Made by a program: the position numbers and the translations under genes. A stretch of DNA of 64,000 bases. Origin: Streptomyces sp. NBC_00353. GTDB taxonomy: Bacteria > Actinomycetota > Actinomycetes > Streptomycetales > Streptomycetaceae. This document shows, one piece after another, positions 42,132-51,363 of the stretch (the stretch's first letter is position 1; each line of letters starts with the position of its first letter). The notes under the pieces are model-generated. The model saw only the letters and a list, made by a program, of their open reading frames with translations. It was not told where the DNA came from and searched no databases. The stretch covers positions 2,480,001 to 2,544,000 of the forward strand of contig NZ_CP107985.1 in NCBI RefSeq assembly GCF_036108815.1. The letters are read 5' to 3'.

Positions 42132-42171
42132 CGGCCGGGCGTCACGTGCGGCCCCCGCCGGGCGCGAGGTG

Positions 42172-42915
42172 TCATTTCTTGGGGAGGGGGCGGGTCCACG
42201 GGGCGTCGGTACGCGCCAGGACGGTCGCCGCCGCGCTCGCCGCCGCCAGGATGACCGCGGCGAGCAGCAGGGGCAGCGTCGGGTGTCCGTTCAGGACGGC
42301 GAGGGCTCCGACGACGGCGCCGAGCAGCATGGCGCAGGCCGAGACCACCCGCCGTCCGGCCTTGTTGCCGGCTCCTCCGGTGAGATGGCTGTCGGCGGCG
42401 ATGCCGGTGATGGTGAGGGTCAGCACCGTGGTGGTGAGGTCGGGGACCGCGAGAGCGCGGGAGACGGCGTTCTGCACGCCGAGGCCGAGGGCGAGCAGCA
42501 CGATGAGGGTGAAGCGGACCCCTCCCACGAACGGAGTGCCGGACACCAGCGTGACGATCACGGCGGCCGCGACGCACACGGTCTCGGCGAGGAGCGCGTA
42601 CTGGAGCATTCTGCCCCGGTGGGCGTGGGTGCGGTGCACGAGCAGGCCGCCGAGCAGCGCCCCGGTGACGAAGGCGGCGAGAGCGACGAGCGAGGCGGCG
42701 ACCGAGAAACCGGGGGCCCCGGCGAACGCGAAGCCGGAGAAGACCACGTTGCCGGTCATGTTGGCGACGAAGACCCTGCCCAGCTGCAGATAGCTGACGG
42801 CGTCGACCAGGCCGGTGACGACGGTCAGGGCGAGCATCAGGGGCGGCAGCGGCCCGTGCCGGTCGGTCATGTCCGGTACGAGGGTGGCCCAGGCCTCACG
42901 CAGCAGGACGGGCAT
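42172..42915 (-). CDS. YoaK family (DUF1275) membrane protein
   Basis: The 247-residue protein has six or so predicted helices and the DUF1275 pattern VTGLVDAVSYLQLGRVFVANMTGN and LLALGLGVQNAVSR. I choose the ATG at 42915 because GGAG lies at good spacing; a GTG at 42921 is the alternative. The function of the family is unknown. It converges with the XRE gene, with 40 bases between their ends. Confidence 0.85.
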   Translation of the reverse strand: MPVLLREAWATLVPDMTDRHGPLPPLMLALTVVTGLVDAVSYLQLGRVFVANMTGNVVFSGFAFAGAPGFSVAASLVALAAFVTGALLGGLLVHRTHAHRGRMLQYALLAETVCVAAAVIVTLVSGTPFVGGVRFTLIVLLALGLGVQNAVSRALAVPDLTTTVLTLTITGIAADSHLTGGAGNKAGRRVVSACAMLLGAVVGALAVLNGHPTLPLLLAAVILAAASAAATVLARTDAPWTRPLPKK

Positions 42916-42986
42916 GAGCACGCTCCAATCACCGGGACGGAATCAGGATTGTGCCGTGATCGGGATGCGGAACGCAGGACCGCCGC

Positions 42987-43030
42987 AGCGTGTGCCGCCC
43001 CCGCACCGGTGGGTGGGGGCGGCACACGCT
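42987..43030 (-). terminator. Long perfect hairpin terminator of the SecDF gene
   Basis: AGCGTGTGCCGCCCCC (42987-43002) pairs perfectly with GGGGGCGGCACACGCT (43015-43030), a 16-base stem with a 12-base loop. It begins 15 bases after the stop at 43046. Confidence 0.8.
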
Positions 43031-43045
43031 ACGGGAGCGAAGCGC

Positions 43046-45349
43046 TTATACGCGCGCCCCGTTGTCGAGCGGGTCCCGGCGTTTCGCTCCCGCGCCGGAC
43101 GTGCGTCCGCCCGCGCGCTTGCGTGCGGGCGGCGGAGCCTTGCTGCTCCTCTCCAGGGTGAGCGCGACCGGTACGGCGGTCAGGACGGAGGAGTACGTGC
43201 CGACGCAGATGCCGATGAGCAGGGCGAGCGCGAAGTCCGCGAGGGAGTCGCCGCCCAGCACGGCGAGGGCGGCCAGGATGAAGAGGGCGCCCATGCCGGT
43301 GTTGACGGTTCTGGGCACGGTCTGCAGGACGGCACGGTTGGCGATGGTCGTCACGGATTCGCGGCGTGCCTTCGCCCACAGTTCGCGGACCCGGTCGAAG
43401 ACGACCACCGAGTCGTTGACGGAGTAGCCGATGACGGTGAGAAGTGCGGCCAGGAAGATGCCGTCGACGGTGCGGCCGAGCCAGGCGAACGCGCCGACCA
43501 GCAGGATGACGTCGTGGACGAGCGCGGCGACCGATGCCAGGGCGAACGTCCAGCGGAACCGGACCGCCAGATAAGCGAGTTGTACGAGGACGGCGACGGC
43601 GAGCGCGATCAGCGCGTTGCGCCGCAGTTCGTCGCCGAGGCTGGGGCCGATGAGTTCGTCGCGGACCTTGGTGGTGTGACCGCCCTCCTCGGCAAGGGCG
43701 GCGCGCAGGGCGTGCTCCTGGTGGTTGTCGAGGTCTCCCGTGCGTACGGAGAGGTCGCCGGCGCCCGCCGTGGTGACCTCGGCGTCGCCGAACCCCGCTC
43801 CGGCCAGGACGGTGCGGGCGGTCTCCACGTCGACGGGCCGGCTGGTGGAGTACTCGACGAGCCGGCCGCCGGTGAACTCCACGCCCAGGTTGACACCCCG
43901 TACGACGATGCCGAGAACCGCGACGGTGATCAGGGCCGTGGAGATCAGCAGCCAGCGACGAGGGGACCGGAACAACTGCGGATCGCGGCGGGCCAGCCAG
44001 GTCCGTACGCGTCCGGGGCGTGCGATGCCGTTGACGCCCCGGTAGTCGCTGACGAACCGCGAGCGGGACGCGATCTCGGTGAGGGCGCGAGCGATGACGA
44101 GCGCCGAGAACATCGACGCGAGAACACCGATGGCGAGCGTGACCCCGAAGCCCTTGACCGGTCCCGAGCCGAGGAAGAAGAGCAGACCGGCCGCGATCAG
44201 TGTGGTCACGTTGGAGTCGGCGACCGCGCTCCAGGCGTTACGGAACCCGGCGGTCATCGCGGAGCGCAGGGAGCGGCCGGACCGTTCCGCGTACTCCTCT
44301 CTGGCGCGTTCGAAAACCAGCACGTTGGCGTCGACCGCCATCCCGATGGCGAGGACGAATCCGGCGAGTCCGGGGAGGGTGAGGGTGACGCCGAGAGCGA
44401 CCAGCGCGGCGTACGAGACGACTCCGTACGCGGCCAGGGCCACCGCGGCGAGTGCGCCGAAGAGCCGGTAGACGAACGTGATGAAGAGGGCGGTGGCGGC
44501 GGCGCCGATGAGGGCGGCCCGGGCGCTGGCATCGATGGCGGCGGCGCCCAGCGTCGGGCCGACGGTCCGCTGTTCGACGATCTCGACGGGGAGGGGCAGC
44601 GCGCCGCCCTTGATGAGCAGCGCGAGATCGCGGGCCTCGTCTGCGCCGAAGGAGCCGGTGATCTGCGTGGAGCCGGACGGGAGGCCCACGTTGCAGCCGA
44701 CGGACGGGGCGACCTGGGGGGAGGAGATGACCTGGTCGTCGAGGACGATCGCGACCCGCCGCCGTTCGTCCTGAGCGGGATGGCAGGCGGCTTCGCCGGT
44801 CAGCCGGGTCCAGTCCCGGCCCGCACTCTTGTGGAAGTCGAGGGCGACGGTCCAGCCGGCGCCCTGCTGGGCGTCGAAGGAGGCCCCGGCGTCCTTGACG
44901 CCCGCGCCGGTGAGCCGGGCCGGGCCGAGGGCGAGAGGGCGGCCCTCCTCGTCGGGCAGCGTCGGCCCGGCGGCCTCGCCCTTCTCCTGTTCCGTGCCCG
45001 GGCCCTGGACGGCGTGGAAGCTGAGCTGGGCGGTCCTGCCGATGACTTCGGCGGCCTTGCGAGGGTCCTGGACATCGGGCAGTTCGACGATGATCCGGTC
45101 CTCACCGGACCGGGTCAGGGTCGGTTCGGCGACGCCGAGCGAGTCGATGCGCAGGCGCAGCACCTCAAGGGTCCGGTCGGTGCTCTCCCGGTCCGCCTTC
45201 GTGGTGGCGGAGTCCGTGGCCTGGAGCACCATCCTGGTGCCGCCCTGAAGATCGAGGCCGAGTCTGGGTGACATGGTCAGCGTGATGAGCACGGAGACGA
45301 GCAGCACGGCCGCAGCCAGGACCGCTCGCACCGTGGTGGCGCGAGTCAT
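43046..45349 (-). CDS. secDF: Fused protein-export membrane protein SecDF
   Basis: From the ATG at 45349 (GGAGGATTTCC upstream) the protein has 767 residues and two RND-like halves of six helices each. The SecD half has LGLDLQGGTRMVLQ, a large outer P1-like domain and AIGMAVDANVLVFERAREE. The SecF half has NLGVEFTGGRLVEYS and VIGYSVNDSVVVFDRVRE. The conserved Asp and Arg residues used for proton flow are present. SecDF pulls exported proteins across the membrane using proton motive force. Streptomyces normally encode separate secD and secF near yajC, so this isolated fusion is probably an accessory copy. Confidence 0.88.
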   Translation of the reverse strand: MTRATTVRAVLAAAVLLVSVLITLTMSPRLGLDLQGGTRMVLQATDSATTKADRESTDRTLEVLRLRIDSLGVAEPTLTRSGEDRIIVELPDVQDPRKAAEVIGRTAQLSFHAVQGPGTEQEKGEAAGPTLPDEEGRPLALGPARLTGAGVKDAGASFDAQQGAGWTVALDFHKSAGRDWTRLTGEAACHPAQDERRRVAIVLDDQVISSPQVAPSVGCNVGLPSGSTQITGSFGADEARDLALLIKGGALPLPVEIVEQRTVGPTLGAAAIDASARAALIGAAATALFITFVYRLFGALAAVALAAYGVVSYAALVALGVTLTLPGLAGFVLAIGMAVDANVLVFERAREEYAERSGRSLRSAMTAGFRNAWSAVADSNVTTLIAAGLLFFLGSGPVKGFGVTLAIGVLASMFSALVIARALTEIASRSRFVSDYRGVNGIARPGRVRTWLARRDPQLFRSPRRWLLISTALITVAVLGIVVRGVNLGVEFTGGRLVEYSTSRPVDVETARTVLAGAGFGDAEVTTAGAGDLSVRTGDLDNHQEHALRAALAEEGGHTTKVRDELIGPSLGDELRRNALIALAVAVLVQLAYLAVRFRWTFALASVAALVHDVILLVGAFAWLGRTVDGIFLAALLTVIGYSVNDSVVVFDRVRELWAKARRESVTTIANRAVLQTVPRTVNTGMGALFILAALAVLGGDSLADFALALLIGICVGTYSSVLTAVPVALTLERSSKAPPPARKRAGGRTSGAGAKRRDPLDNGARV

Positions 45350-45400
45350 GGAAATCCTCCGAGGGACGCCGGCCGCCCTCACCTCGGCGAGGACGCGCCG

Positions 45401-45994
45401 TCAGATCTGTCGAGCAGAACGGTGGCCGAGGGAACGGTCCGTCCTCGGAGGGCCGCGTACGCCGGGGAGCGCCACGCGGAAGCGGTCGGCTGCGAAGGAG
45501 GGGGCGTCCGGGGCCTGTTGCAGAGCGGGAAGCGGTACCTGGATGCCGCCCGGCCCCGGCAGCAGGGCGCCGCCGGGGCCGGGCGGCGGGAGCTGGTGCT
45601 GAATGCGGATGTGGTCGGTGGCGACCCAGGGGCGGGGAACGGCCGGGAGGTCTGTGCGGTCGTGGCCGGTCGCCGTGGCCGTGCGGGTCCGCCGGGTGTC
45701 GTGCGGGGGGCCGGGGCGGGCGGTCCGGTCGGTGCGCTGGGCGGGCGTCGGGGCGGTGGGCGGGTGCGCGGCGGCGGACGCAGGACCGGTCAGGGAGCGT
45801 GGCGGGGTTACGCCTCCGGCGGCCGCGACGGCTGCGGACGCACCGCCGACGACGGTGAGCACGACGAGGACGAGCACGACCAGGGCCTGACGGGCCGCCG
45901 TCGTGCGCCCTCGGCGCGCCGTACGGCGGGCCGGGCTGTTCGGTCGCCGTCCCGGGGGTGTGTACCCCGGGGGCGGCCCCGGCAAGGTGGTCAC
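45401..45994 (-). CDS. Membrane-anchored proline-rich protein of unknown function
   Basis: The 197-residue protein starts at the GTG at 45994, overlapping the stop of the actin-like gene as GTGA. A Pro/Arg-rich cytoplasmic stretch of about 30 residues leads to one helix (ALVVLVLVVLTVVGGASAAV). A long Pro/Thr/Arg-rich extracytoplasmic part follows. No known domain is recognised. Translation coupling to an MreB/FtsA-like ATPase suggests a partner in envelope or cell-shape work; that is inference. Confidence 0.6.
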   Translation of the reverse strand: MTTLPGPPPGYTPPGRRPNSPARRTARRGRTTAARQALVVLVLVVLTVVGGASAAVAAAGGVTPPRSLTGPASAAAHPPTAPTPAQRTDRTARPGPPHDTRRTRTATATGHDRTDLPAVPRPWVATDHIRIQHQLPPPGPGGALLPGPGGIQVPLPALQQAPDAPSFAADRFRVALPGVRGPPRTDRSLGHRSARQI

Positions 45995-46815
45995 CTCACC
46001 GGGCCGGGCAGGGCCGGCGCTGCACCGGCGTGCCGGAGCGCGGAGCCGAGGATCAGCCCCGCGCCGCGGACCACCGTGGTGGCCGGGTCGTCGGCGAGCC
46101 GCACCGGAACCCCGAGGCGGACCGCGATCCGGTTGGTGATGTCGGGGCGCAGCGCACCGCCTCCGGCGAGCAACGGCCCCTTGCGCAGGGCGCCGAGGAC
46201 CGCGCCGTGCCGGTCCTGCCGCCACATCTCCATGATCATGTCCAGTGCGGTGCGGACGACGGCGGTGGGCGGCTCGGCGGGTCCGAGGTCACTGAGCCCG
46301 GTCTCGGCCTGGCGGGCGTCACGGACCATTCCGTCGACCAGGAGGGTGACTTCGGTCAGCTCGGCCCCGATGTCGACGACGAGCAGCGGGCCGCCGTCCT
46401 GCGGTCCGGCGTATGCGGCGGCGGCTCTGGCGCTGTCCAGCACGATGATGCGCGTCGGCCCGAGTGCGGCGAGCAGCTCCCGCACCTCGGCCCGGTGTTC
46501 GGGCCCGGCAAGGACCGGGTGGCTGAGGACGATCAGGGTCTCGCTCCGGTCGGCGCCCAGAGCCGTGTCGGCGATGCGGCTGAGCATCCGGCCGCAGGAC
46601 TCGGGGTCGACGATGCGCCCGCGTCGGACCGGACGGCCGTGACCGGACCCGCCCTCGGGATCGCCGGTGGACTCGGCGTCGGTGACGATGCCGAGTCCGG
46701 GGATCCAGGCGCGGGTGCAGGAGCTGCCGAGGTCGAGGGCGAGTCCGCGGGTGACACCGCGGTATCCGTTGCGGATGGTCCGGCCGTGTCGCCGTCCGTC
46801 GTGCGGAGAATGCAC
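45991..46815 (-). CDS. Short MreB/Hsp70-like actin-fold protein
   Basis: The 274-residue protein has the actin-fold phosphate loops GLALDLGSSCTRAW and LLVVDIGAELTEVTLL and the adenosine loop LLAGGGALRPDI. This is the rod-shape-determining (MreB) pattern, but it is shorter than the usual 335-345 residues and divergent. The GTG at 46815 has GAGGGA upstream. Streptomyces use MreB in spore wall formation; small paralogues are of unclear function. It is coupled to the membrane-anchored gene downstream. Confidence 0.7.
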   Translation of the reverse strand: MHSPHDGRRHGRTIRNGYRGVTRGLALDLGSSCTRAWIPGLGIVTDAESTGDPEGGSGHGRPVRRGRIVDPESCGRMLSRIADTALGADRSETLIVLSHPVLAGPEHRAEVRELLAALGPTRIIVLDSARAAAAYAGPQDGGPLLVVDIGAELTEVTLLVDGMVRDARQAETGLSDLGPAEPPTAVVRTALDMIMEMWRQDRHGAVLGALRKGPLLAGGGALRPDITNRIAVRLGVPVRLADDPATTVVRGAGLILGSALRHAGAAPALPGPVR

Positions 46816-46951
46816 CGTCCCTCATCCCCCGGCTTGCCGCAGCAGCCGTTCACACACACGTCGACCCGCTGATAGCGAGGCACGACCGAGCCCTCACTAT
46901 GCAATAAGAAGGCAAAGAAAGCCACTCTTAGGTAAAATCCAAGGGCTCGGC

Positions 46952-46983
46952 GCGCCTGTCCGTCCATCCGCGCGGACGGGCGC
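46952..46983 (-). terminator. Terminator of the DNA ligase gene
   Basis: GCGCCTGTCCG (46952-46962) pairs with CGGACGGGCGC (46973-46983), with one G-T type mismatch and a 10-base loop. It starts 16 bases after the ligase stop at 47000. Confidence 0.65.
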
Positions 46984-46999
46984 CCGAGTGTTCCGCCCC

Positions 47000-49105
47000 T
47001 CACACCTCCGACGGCAGGAACTCGGCGATCAGCTCGGCGAACTCGTCCGGCGCGGCGATCCGTACACCGAGATCCTCCGCCTTGGTCCGCTTGGACCCGG
47101 CCTTCTCCCCGGCGACCAGCAGCGTGGTGCGCTTGGAGACGCTGGACGACGACTTCCCGCCGGCCCGCTCGACCAGCTCGTTCATCTGATTCCGCGAGAG
47201 CTTCTCCAGCGCCCCGGTCATGGCTCCGGTGACCACCACCGTCATCCCGTCCAGCGGCCGTTCGGCCGCCGCCTCGCCGTCCGCGGGGACAGCGGCCCCG
47301 TCCGCGTTCTCCTCGCCGGGCTCCGGCGGCGGCGTCGCGCCGGGCTCGACCATGTTGACCCGGGCGGCGACCAGCTTCTCGATCAGCGGGGCGAGCTCCA
47401 CCAGCTCCGCGACGACGGCCGCGGCCTTCTCCTTGCCGATGCCGTCCACCAGCTGGAGCGCATCGGCATCGGCGGCCCGGATCCGGTCCATGGCCGCGAA
47501 ATGGCGGGCGATCCGCCGCGACATGGAGCGCCCGGTGCCCCGAACCCCCAGTGCGCAGAAGACCCGGGAGAGCGGCCGGCTGCGCGCCGTCTCGATGGCG
47601 GCCAGCAGATTGTCGGTGCTGGTCTCGCCCATCCGCTCCAGGCCGAGCAGCTGCTCGCGTTCGAGAGTGAAGAGATCGGCGAAGTCGGCGACCAGGCCGG
47701 CATCGACGAGCTGGACGACGCGGGTCGCGCCGAGCCCTTCGATATCGAGCTGGTCGCGTCCCGCCGCGTACGAGATGGAGGCGACCAGCCGGCAGTCCCG
47801 GCCCCGGACACAGCGCCAGCGCTGCTCACCGGTGTCGATCTCGGAGCCGCACTGCGGGCAGGCCTCCGGGAAGACGATCGGCTTCTCGTCGCCGGTCCGC
47901 AGATGGGCGACGGGTGCTTCGATGCGGGGGATGATGTCGCCCGCCTTGTAGACCATCACCCGGTCGCCCAGGCGGAGATCGCGGCGGGTGATGTCTGCCG
48001 GGTTGTGCAGCGTGGCGTAGCTGACGGTCGATCCGTCGATCTCGACCGGCTCCAGCACGGCGCGCGGCGCGATGATGCCGGTCCTGCCGACGTTCCACTC
48101 GACAGCGAGGAGCCGGGTGACCTTCTCGACGGCCGGGAGCTTGTACGCGATGGCCCAGCGCGGCGCCCTGGTCCCCGAACCGGCCTCGCGCTGGTCGGCC
48201 GCGAGATCCGCCTTGATCACGATGCCGTCGATGCCGAACGGCAACGAGGCGCGCAGCGCGGCGACTTCCTCGACCCGGGCCTGCACCTCCTCGACGGTGG
48301 TGACGGTGCGCGGCGCCACGTCCGTGTCCGCCGCGGTGTGCACGCCGAGCCCGGCGACGTACTCCAGGACCTCGCTGTGCGGGAGTTCGGACAGGGTGCC
48401 GGTCAGCTCGCCGGACTCCGGCAGCGGCAGGGCACCGTACGCGAAGAACGTCATCTCGACCGTGTAGGGGCGGTCCTTGGCGCGGAGGGTTCCCGCCGCG
48501 CCGTTCCTCGGGTTGGCGAAGGGGGCGCCGCCGTGCTCGGTGCGCACCGTGTTGGCCTGTTCGAACTGCTCGTTCGTCATCAGGATCTCGCCGCGCATCT
48601 CGATCGTCACCGGCTCGCCGAGCTGTTCCGGAAGCCCGACGACGGTGCCGATCGCATGCGACACGTCCTCTCCCGCGGTGCCGTCGCCCCGGGTGATCAG
48701 GCGCTCCAGCCGGCCCGACCGGTAGCGGGCGGCGACCGCGAGTCCGTCGAGCTTCGGCTCCACGGACCAGGCGGCCACCGGTCTGCCGATCCGGCGCTCC
48801 AGGGACGCCGTCCAGGTGACGAACTGCTCGGCGGAGAACACATTGTCCAAGGAGAGCATCGGCACCGTGTGCGGCACGTCCCCGCCCGCGGCGCCGCCGG
48901 CGACCTTGCCGCTCGGCGAGGCGGCCAGCACGTCCTGCGGATGCGCCTCCTCGTACGCGGCGATCCCGCGCACCAGCCGGTCGTACGCGTCGTCGTCGAG
49001 CGTGCTCTCGCCCGTGGCGTAGTACGCGGCGGCGGCCGCCGAGGCTTCTTCGACCGCAACGGCATAGGCGGCGGCATCGGCGAGCACAACAGCTGAGTTC
49101 GTCAT
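47000..49105 (-). CDS. ligA2: NAD-dependent DNA ligase (second copy type)
   Basis: With the ATG at 49105 the protein has 701 residues and the full LigA layout: Ia domain, adenylation domain with the AMP-accepting Lys118 in SVEPKLDGLA, OB fold, the zinc finger (CPQC and later CVRGRDC), helix-hairpin-helix repeats and a C-terminal BRCT domain (GMTVVVTGAMTGALEKLSRN). A Pro/Glu-rich linker precedes the BRCT. It seals nicks using NAD. The actinomycete housekeeping ligA usually lies near gatCAB, so this copy, beside a phosphodiesterase, is likely the accessory LigA2. Starts at 49114 and 49135 are possible. Confidence 0.88.
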   Translation of the reverse strand: MTNSAVVLADAAAYAVAVEEASAAAAAYYATGESTLDDDAYDRLVRGIAAYEEAHPQDVLAASPSGKVAGGAAGGDVPHTVPMLSLDNVFSAEQFVTWTASLERRIGRPVAAWSVEPKLDGLAVAARYRSGRLERLITRGDGTAGEDVSHAIGTVVGLPEQLGEPVTIEMRGEILMTNEQFEQANTVRTEHGGAPFANPRNGAAGTLRAKDRPYTVEMTFFAYGALPLPESGELTGTLSELPHSEVLEYVAGLGVHTAADTDVAPRTVTTVEEVQARVEEVAALRASLPFGIDGIVIKADLAADQREAGSGTRAPRWAIAYKLPAVEKVTRLLAVEWNVGRTGIIAPRAVLEPVEIDGSTVSYATLHNPADITRRDLRLGDRVMVYKAGDIIPRIEAPVAHLRTGDEKPIVFPEACPQCGSEIDTGEQRWRCVRGRDCRLVASISYAAGRDQLDIEGLGATRVVQLVDAGLVADFADLFTLEREQLLGLERMGETSTDNLLAAIETARSRPLSRVFCALGVRGTGRSMSRRIARHFAAMDRIRAADADALQLVDGIGKEKAAAVVAELVELAPLIEKLVAARVNMVEPGATPPPEPGEENADGAAVPADGEAAAERPLDGMTVVVTGAMTGALEKLSRNQMNELVERAGGKSSSSVSKRTTLLVAGEKAGSKRTKAEDLGVRIAAPDEFAELIAEFLPSEV

Positions 49106-49140
49106 GGCCCCCATCCTGCCGCCCACCACTGACAACGCCC

Positions 49141-51267
49141 TCAGCCGGCCGCCTGCACGGTCCCGTCCCCCTCGCCGGCGTCATCCGCGCCGTCGGGCGT
49201 CAGCGGTACCTGCGGCCCGGAGCACTCCCGCAGCCAGCGCCGCAGCACCTCGTGCACCTGCTCGGCCCCCACCAGTTCGCCGTCCGACTCCGCCGATGCG
49301 TGGGAGGCCGCCGGATCCGACATGGAACGGGGCCAGAGCAGGAACGGCCGCGACTGCCGGCCGCCGAGTCCGCCGTGCGAGCCGATCTGTTCCTCGAAGG
49401 CGTGCACACAGCCCGTGTCCGGGTCGTACATCGAGTTGACCATCACATCGGCGACGTGCGGGAAGGTGTCGGTGCGCCGCACCGCGGCCGCCGCGCCCGG
49501 GCCGAACGGGGCCAGCGGGCCTTCCCCGTCCTTCAGTTCCGACACCGGTGTCTCGGCGCCGCCGCGCCCCAGCACGACCGATCCGTGCTGCTCGCTGCGG
49601 ACCAGCAGGAAGCCGATGCCCGGGTGGTTGGCGAGGGTGCGGAGCAGCGCGGGGTGGCGGCGGTCGAGGTGTTCGCGGGCCGCGCGTCCGTCGATGTCGG
49701 GGAAGGAGATCAGGCCGAGGTTGCCGGAGGCCAGCACGATCGGGTCCGACGGGGGCCCGGCGTGCTCCGTCGCGCTCTCGTCGACGGGACGGTGCAGGGC
49801 GATGCGGACCGCGTCACGCGCCTCCGAGGCACTCCTCGTATGCTGCGCCCGGCGCGGCACGGGCAGCCCGCAGCCCGCCCGCACCAGGTCCTTGAGCGTC
49901 AGCCCGTACGCCCCCGCAAAGGTCTCCCCCGGGCTCTGTCCGTGGTCGGAGAGCAGCACGATCCGGTAGGTGCGCGGGGTGTGTTCGGCGACCTTGACGA
50001 TCAGGGCGAGCGAACGGTCCAGCCGTGCCAGGACCTTCTCCGCGTCCCGGCTGTGCGGCCCGGAGTGGTGCGCGACTTCGTCGTACGCGACCAGGTCGGC
50101 GTAGACGGCGGTGCGCCCGGCGAACATGTCGCCGATGACCGCGGCGACCACCACATCGCGTTCGACGACGGTGGCGAAGGCGCGGATGAAGGGGTAGAGC
50201 CCGCCGCGCTTGATCCGGGGCGTGTCCTGCCGGAGCCTTGCCCTGGTCGACTGGACGATCTCCCGGACGACCTCGGCGACGAACGACAGCGCGGTACGCA
50301 CGGCGTTGGCCGGGTCGGAGAAGTAGGCGAAGTAACCGGCCCGTGAGCGGCGTCCCTTGCCGCGCCTTGCGGCCATCGACAGCACGAGCGCGAGCTGGTC
50401 GGCGCCGCCGCTGAAGAGATTGCCGCGGCTGGCTCCGTCGAGGGTCAGCAGCCCGCCGTCATGGGTGCGCACGATGGCGCGCCGCTGCAGTTCGAGGGCG
50501 CTCGCCGGTCTGCTGGAGACCATGACGTCGCCGGTCTCCTTCTCGTACCAGCGGAAGGCGGGGATGTCGTAGTTGCTGCCGTGCAGAATGCCCAGCTGGC
50601 TGGCGCCGGTCTGGCTGGACCAGTCGGTGCGCCACGGGGTGAGCCGGTGGCTCGACCCGTCGCCGAGCCAGTGCGCGACGGTGGGCATCAGCCCGTCGGC
50701 GGCGGCCTGCGCGAGGACGTCGTGGCCGACGCCGTCGAGCTGGATGAAGACCGTTCCGGGCGGTCCGCTGCGGCCGCTGTCCGCTCCCCGGCCCGTGCCG
50801 GTGCGACGGCGGCGACGGTCGGCGAGGCGCGAGAGTCTGCGGCGGTAGGCGTTGTCGTCGCGGACGGCGAGCGCGGTGGATGTCGCAGAGGCCACGGCGG
50901 ACATCACGGCGGCGACGACGACCGCGGTCTCGGGGTTGGCGGCGCCGCGCCCGTCCGGGGTGAGCCGCAGGGCGACCAGCAGCAGCGAGCCGTTGAGGAA
51001 GAAGACCAGCATCCCCAGAACGAGTGCGGGCACGATGAGCAGCGCCCGTACCAGAGCCGGCCAGACCAGCGCGGAGAGCAGACCGAACGCGCCCGCGCCC
51101 CAGGCCGCCGTGAACGCGATCCTGGTGATGCTGTCACCGTTGTCCGACTGGAGCTGGAAGTCCGGCAGAATCGCGGCGAGTGCCAGCATCGTGAGGGTCG
51201 AGACGGCCCACACCACGATCACTCGCATGAGGGCGCTGCCGGCCGTGCGCCATCGCCCGTCACTCAC
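49141..51267 (-). CDS. Membrane phosphodiesterase with N-terminal holin-like helices
   Basis: From the GTG at 51267 (AGGTGGG upstream) the protein has 708 residues. Residues about 10-135 contain four membrane helices of the phage-holin-superfamily-like type (VIVVWAVSTLTMLALAAILP, LIVPALVLGMLVFFLNGSLL). After a basic linker comes an alkaline-phosphatase-superfamily domain: VFIQLDGVGHDVL, a TDWSSQTGASQLGILHG nucleophile region, AYDEVAHHSGPHS and LLSDHGQSPGE. The substrate is unknown, perhaps a lipid or wall-linked phosphate. It lies 35 bases upstream of ligA2 and probably shares its transcript. Confidence 0.8.
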   Translation of the reverse strand: MSDGRWRTAGSALMRVIVVWAVSTLTMLALAAILPDFQLQSDNGDSITRIAFTAAWGAGAFGLLSALVWPALVRALLIVPALVLGMLVFFLNGSLLLVALRLTPDGRGAANPETAVVVAAVMSAVASATSTALAVRDDNAYRRRLSRLADRRRRRTGTGRGADSGRSGPPGTVFIQLDGVGHDVLAQAAADGLMPTVAHWLGDGSSHRLTPWRTDWSSQTGASQLGILHGSNYDIPAFRWYEKETGDVMVSSRPASALELQRRAIVRTHDGGLLTLDGASRGNLFSGGADQLALVLSMAARRGKGRRSRAGYFAYFSDPANAVRTALSFVAEVVREIVQSTRARLRQDTPRIKRGGLYPFIRAFATVVERDVVVAAVIGDMFAGRTAVYADLVAYDEVAHHSGPHSRDAEKVLARLDRSLALIVKVAEHTPRTYRIVLLSDHGQSPGETFAGAYGLTLKDLVRAGCGLPVPRRAQHTRSASEARDAVRIALHRPVDESATEHAGPPSDPIVLASGNLGLISFPDIDGRAAREHLDRRHPALLRTLANHPGIGFLLVRSEQHGSVVLGRGGAETPVSELKDGEGPLAPFGPGAAAAVRRTDTFPHVADVMVNSMYDPDTGCVHAFEEQIGSHGGLGGRQSRPFLLWPRSMSDPAASHASAESDGELVGAEQVHEVLRRWLRECSGPQVPLTPDGADDAGEGDGTVQAAG

Positions 51268-51363
51268 GCCGTCCCACCTCACACGTCCGGGCCGCCTTGC
51301 TGCTGAGGGCCCGGTCCCAGCCTTTCACAGGGGGCTCGTACGGCGCGGCGCTCCGGGCGGCGG

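Noticed and set aside
42815..45271. 818-codon plus-strand frame opposite secDF
   Set aside because: It is a low-complexity Gly/Asp/Glu-rich shadow; the minus strand has intact SecD and SecF motifs, a ribosome site and a terminator.
49141..51267. Prophage, suggested by the holin-like helices
   Set aside because: No integrase, capsid, tail or lysin genes lie nearby. The helices are fused to a phosphodiesterase of chromosomal type.
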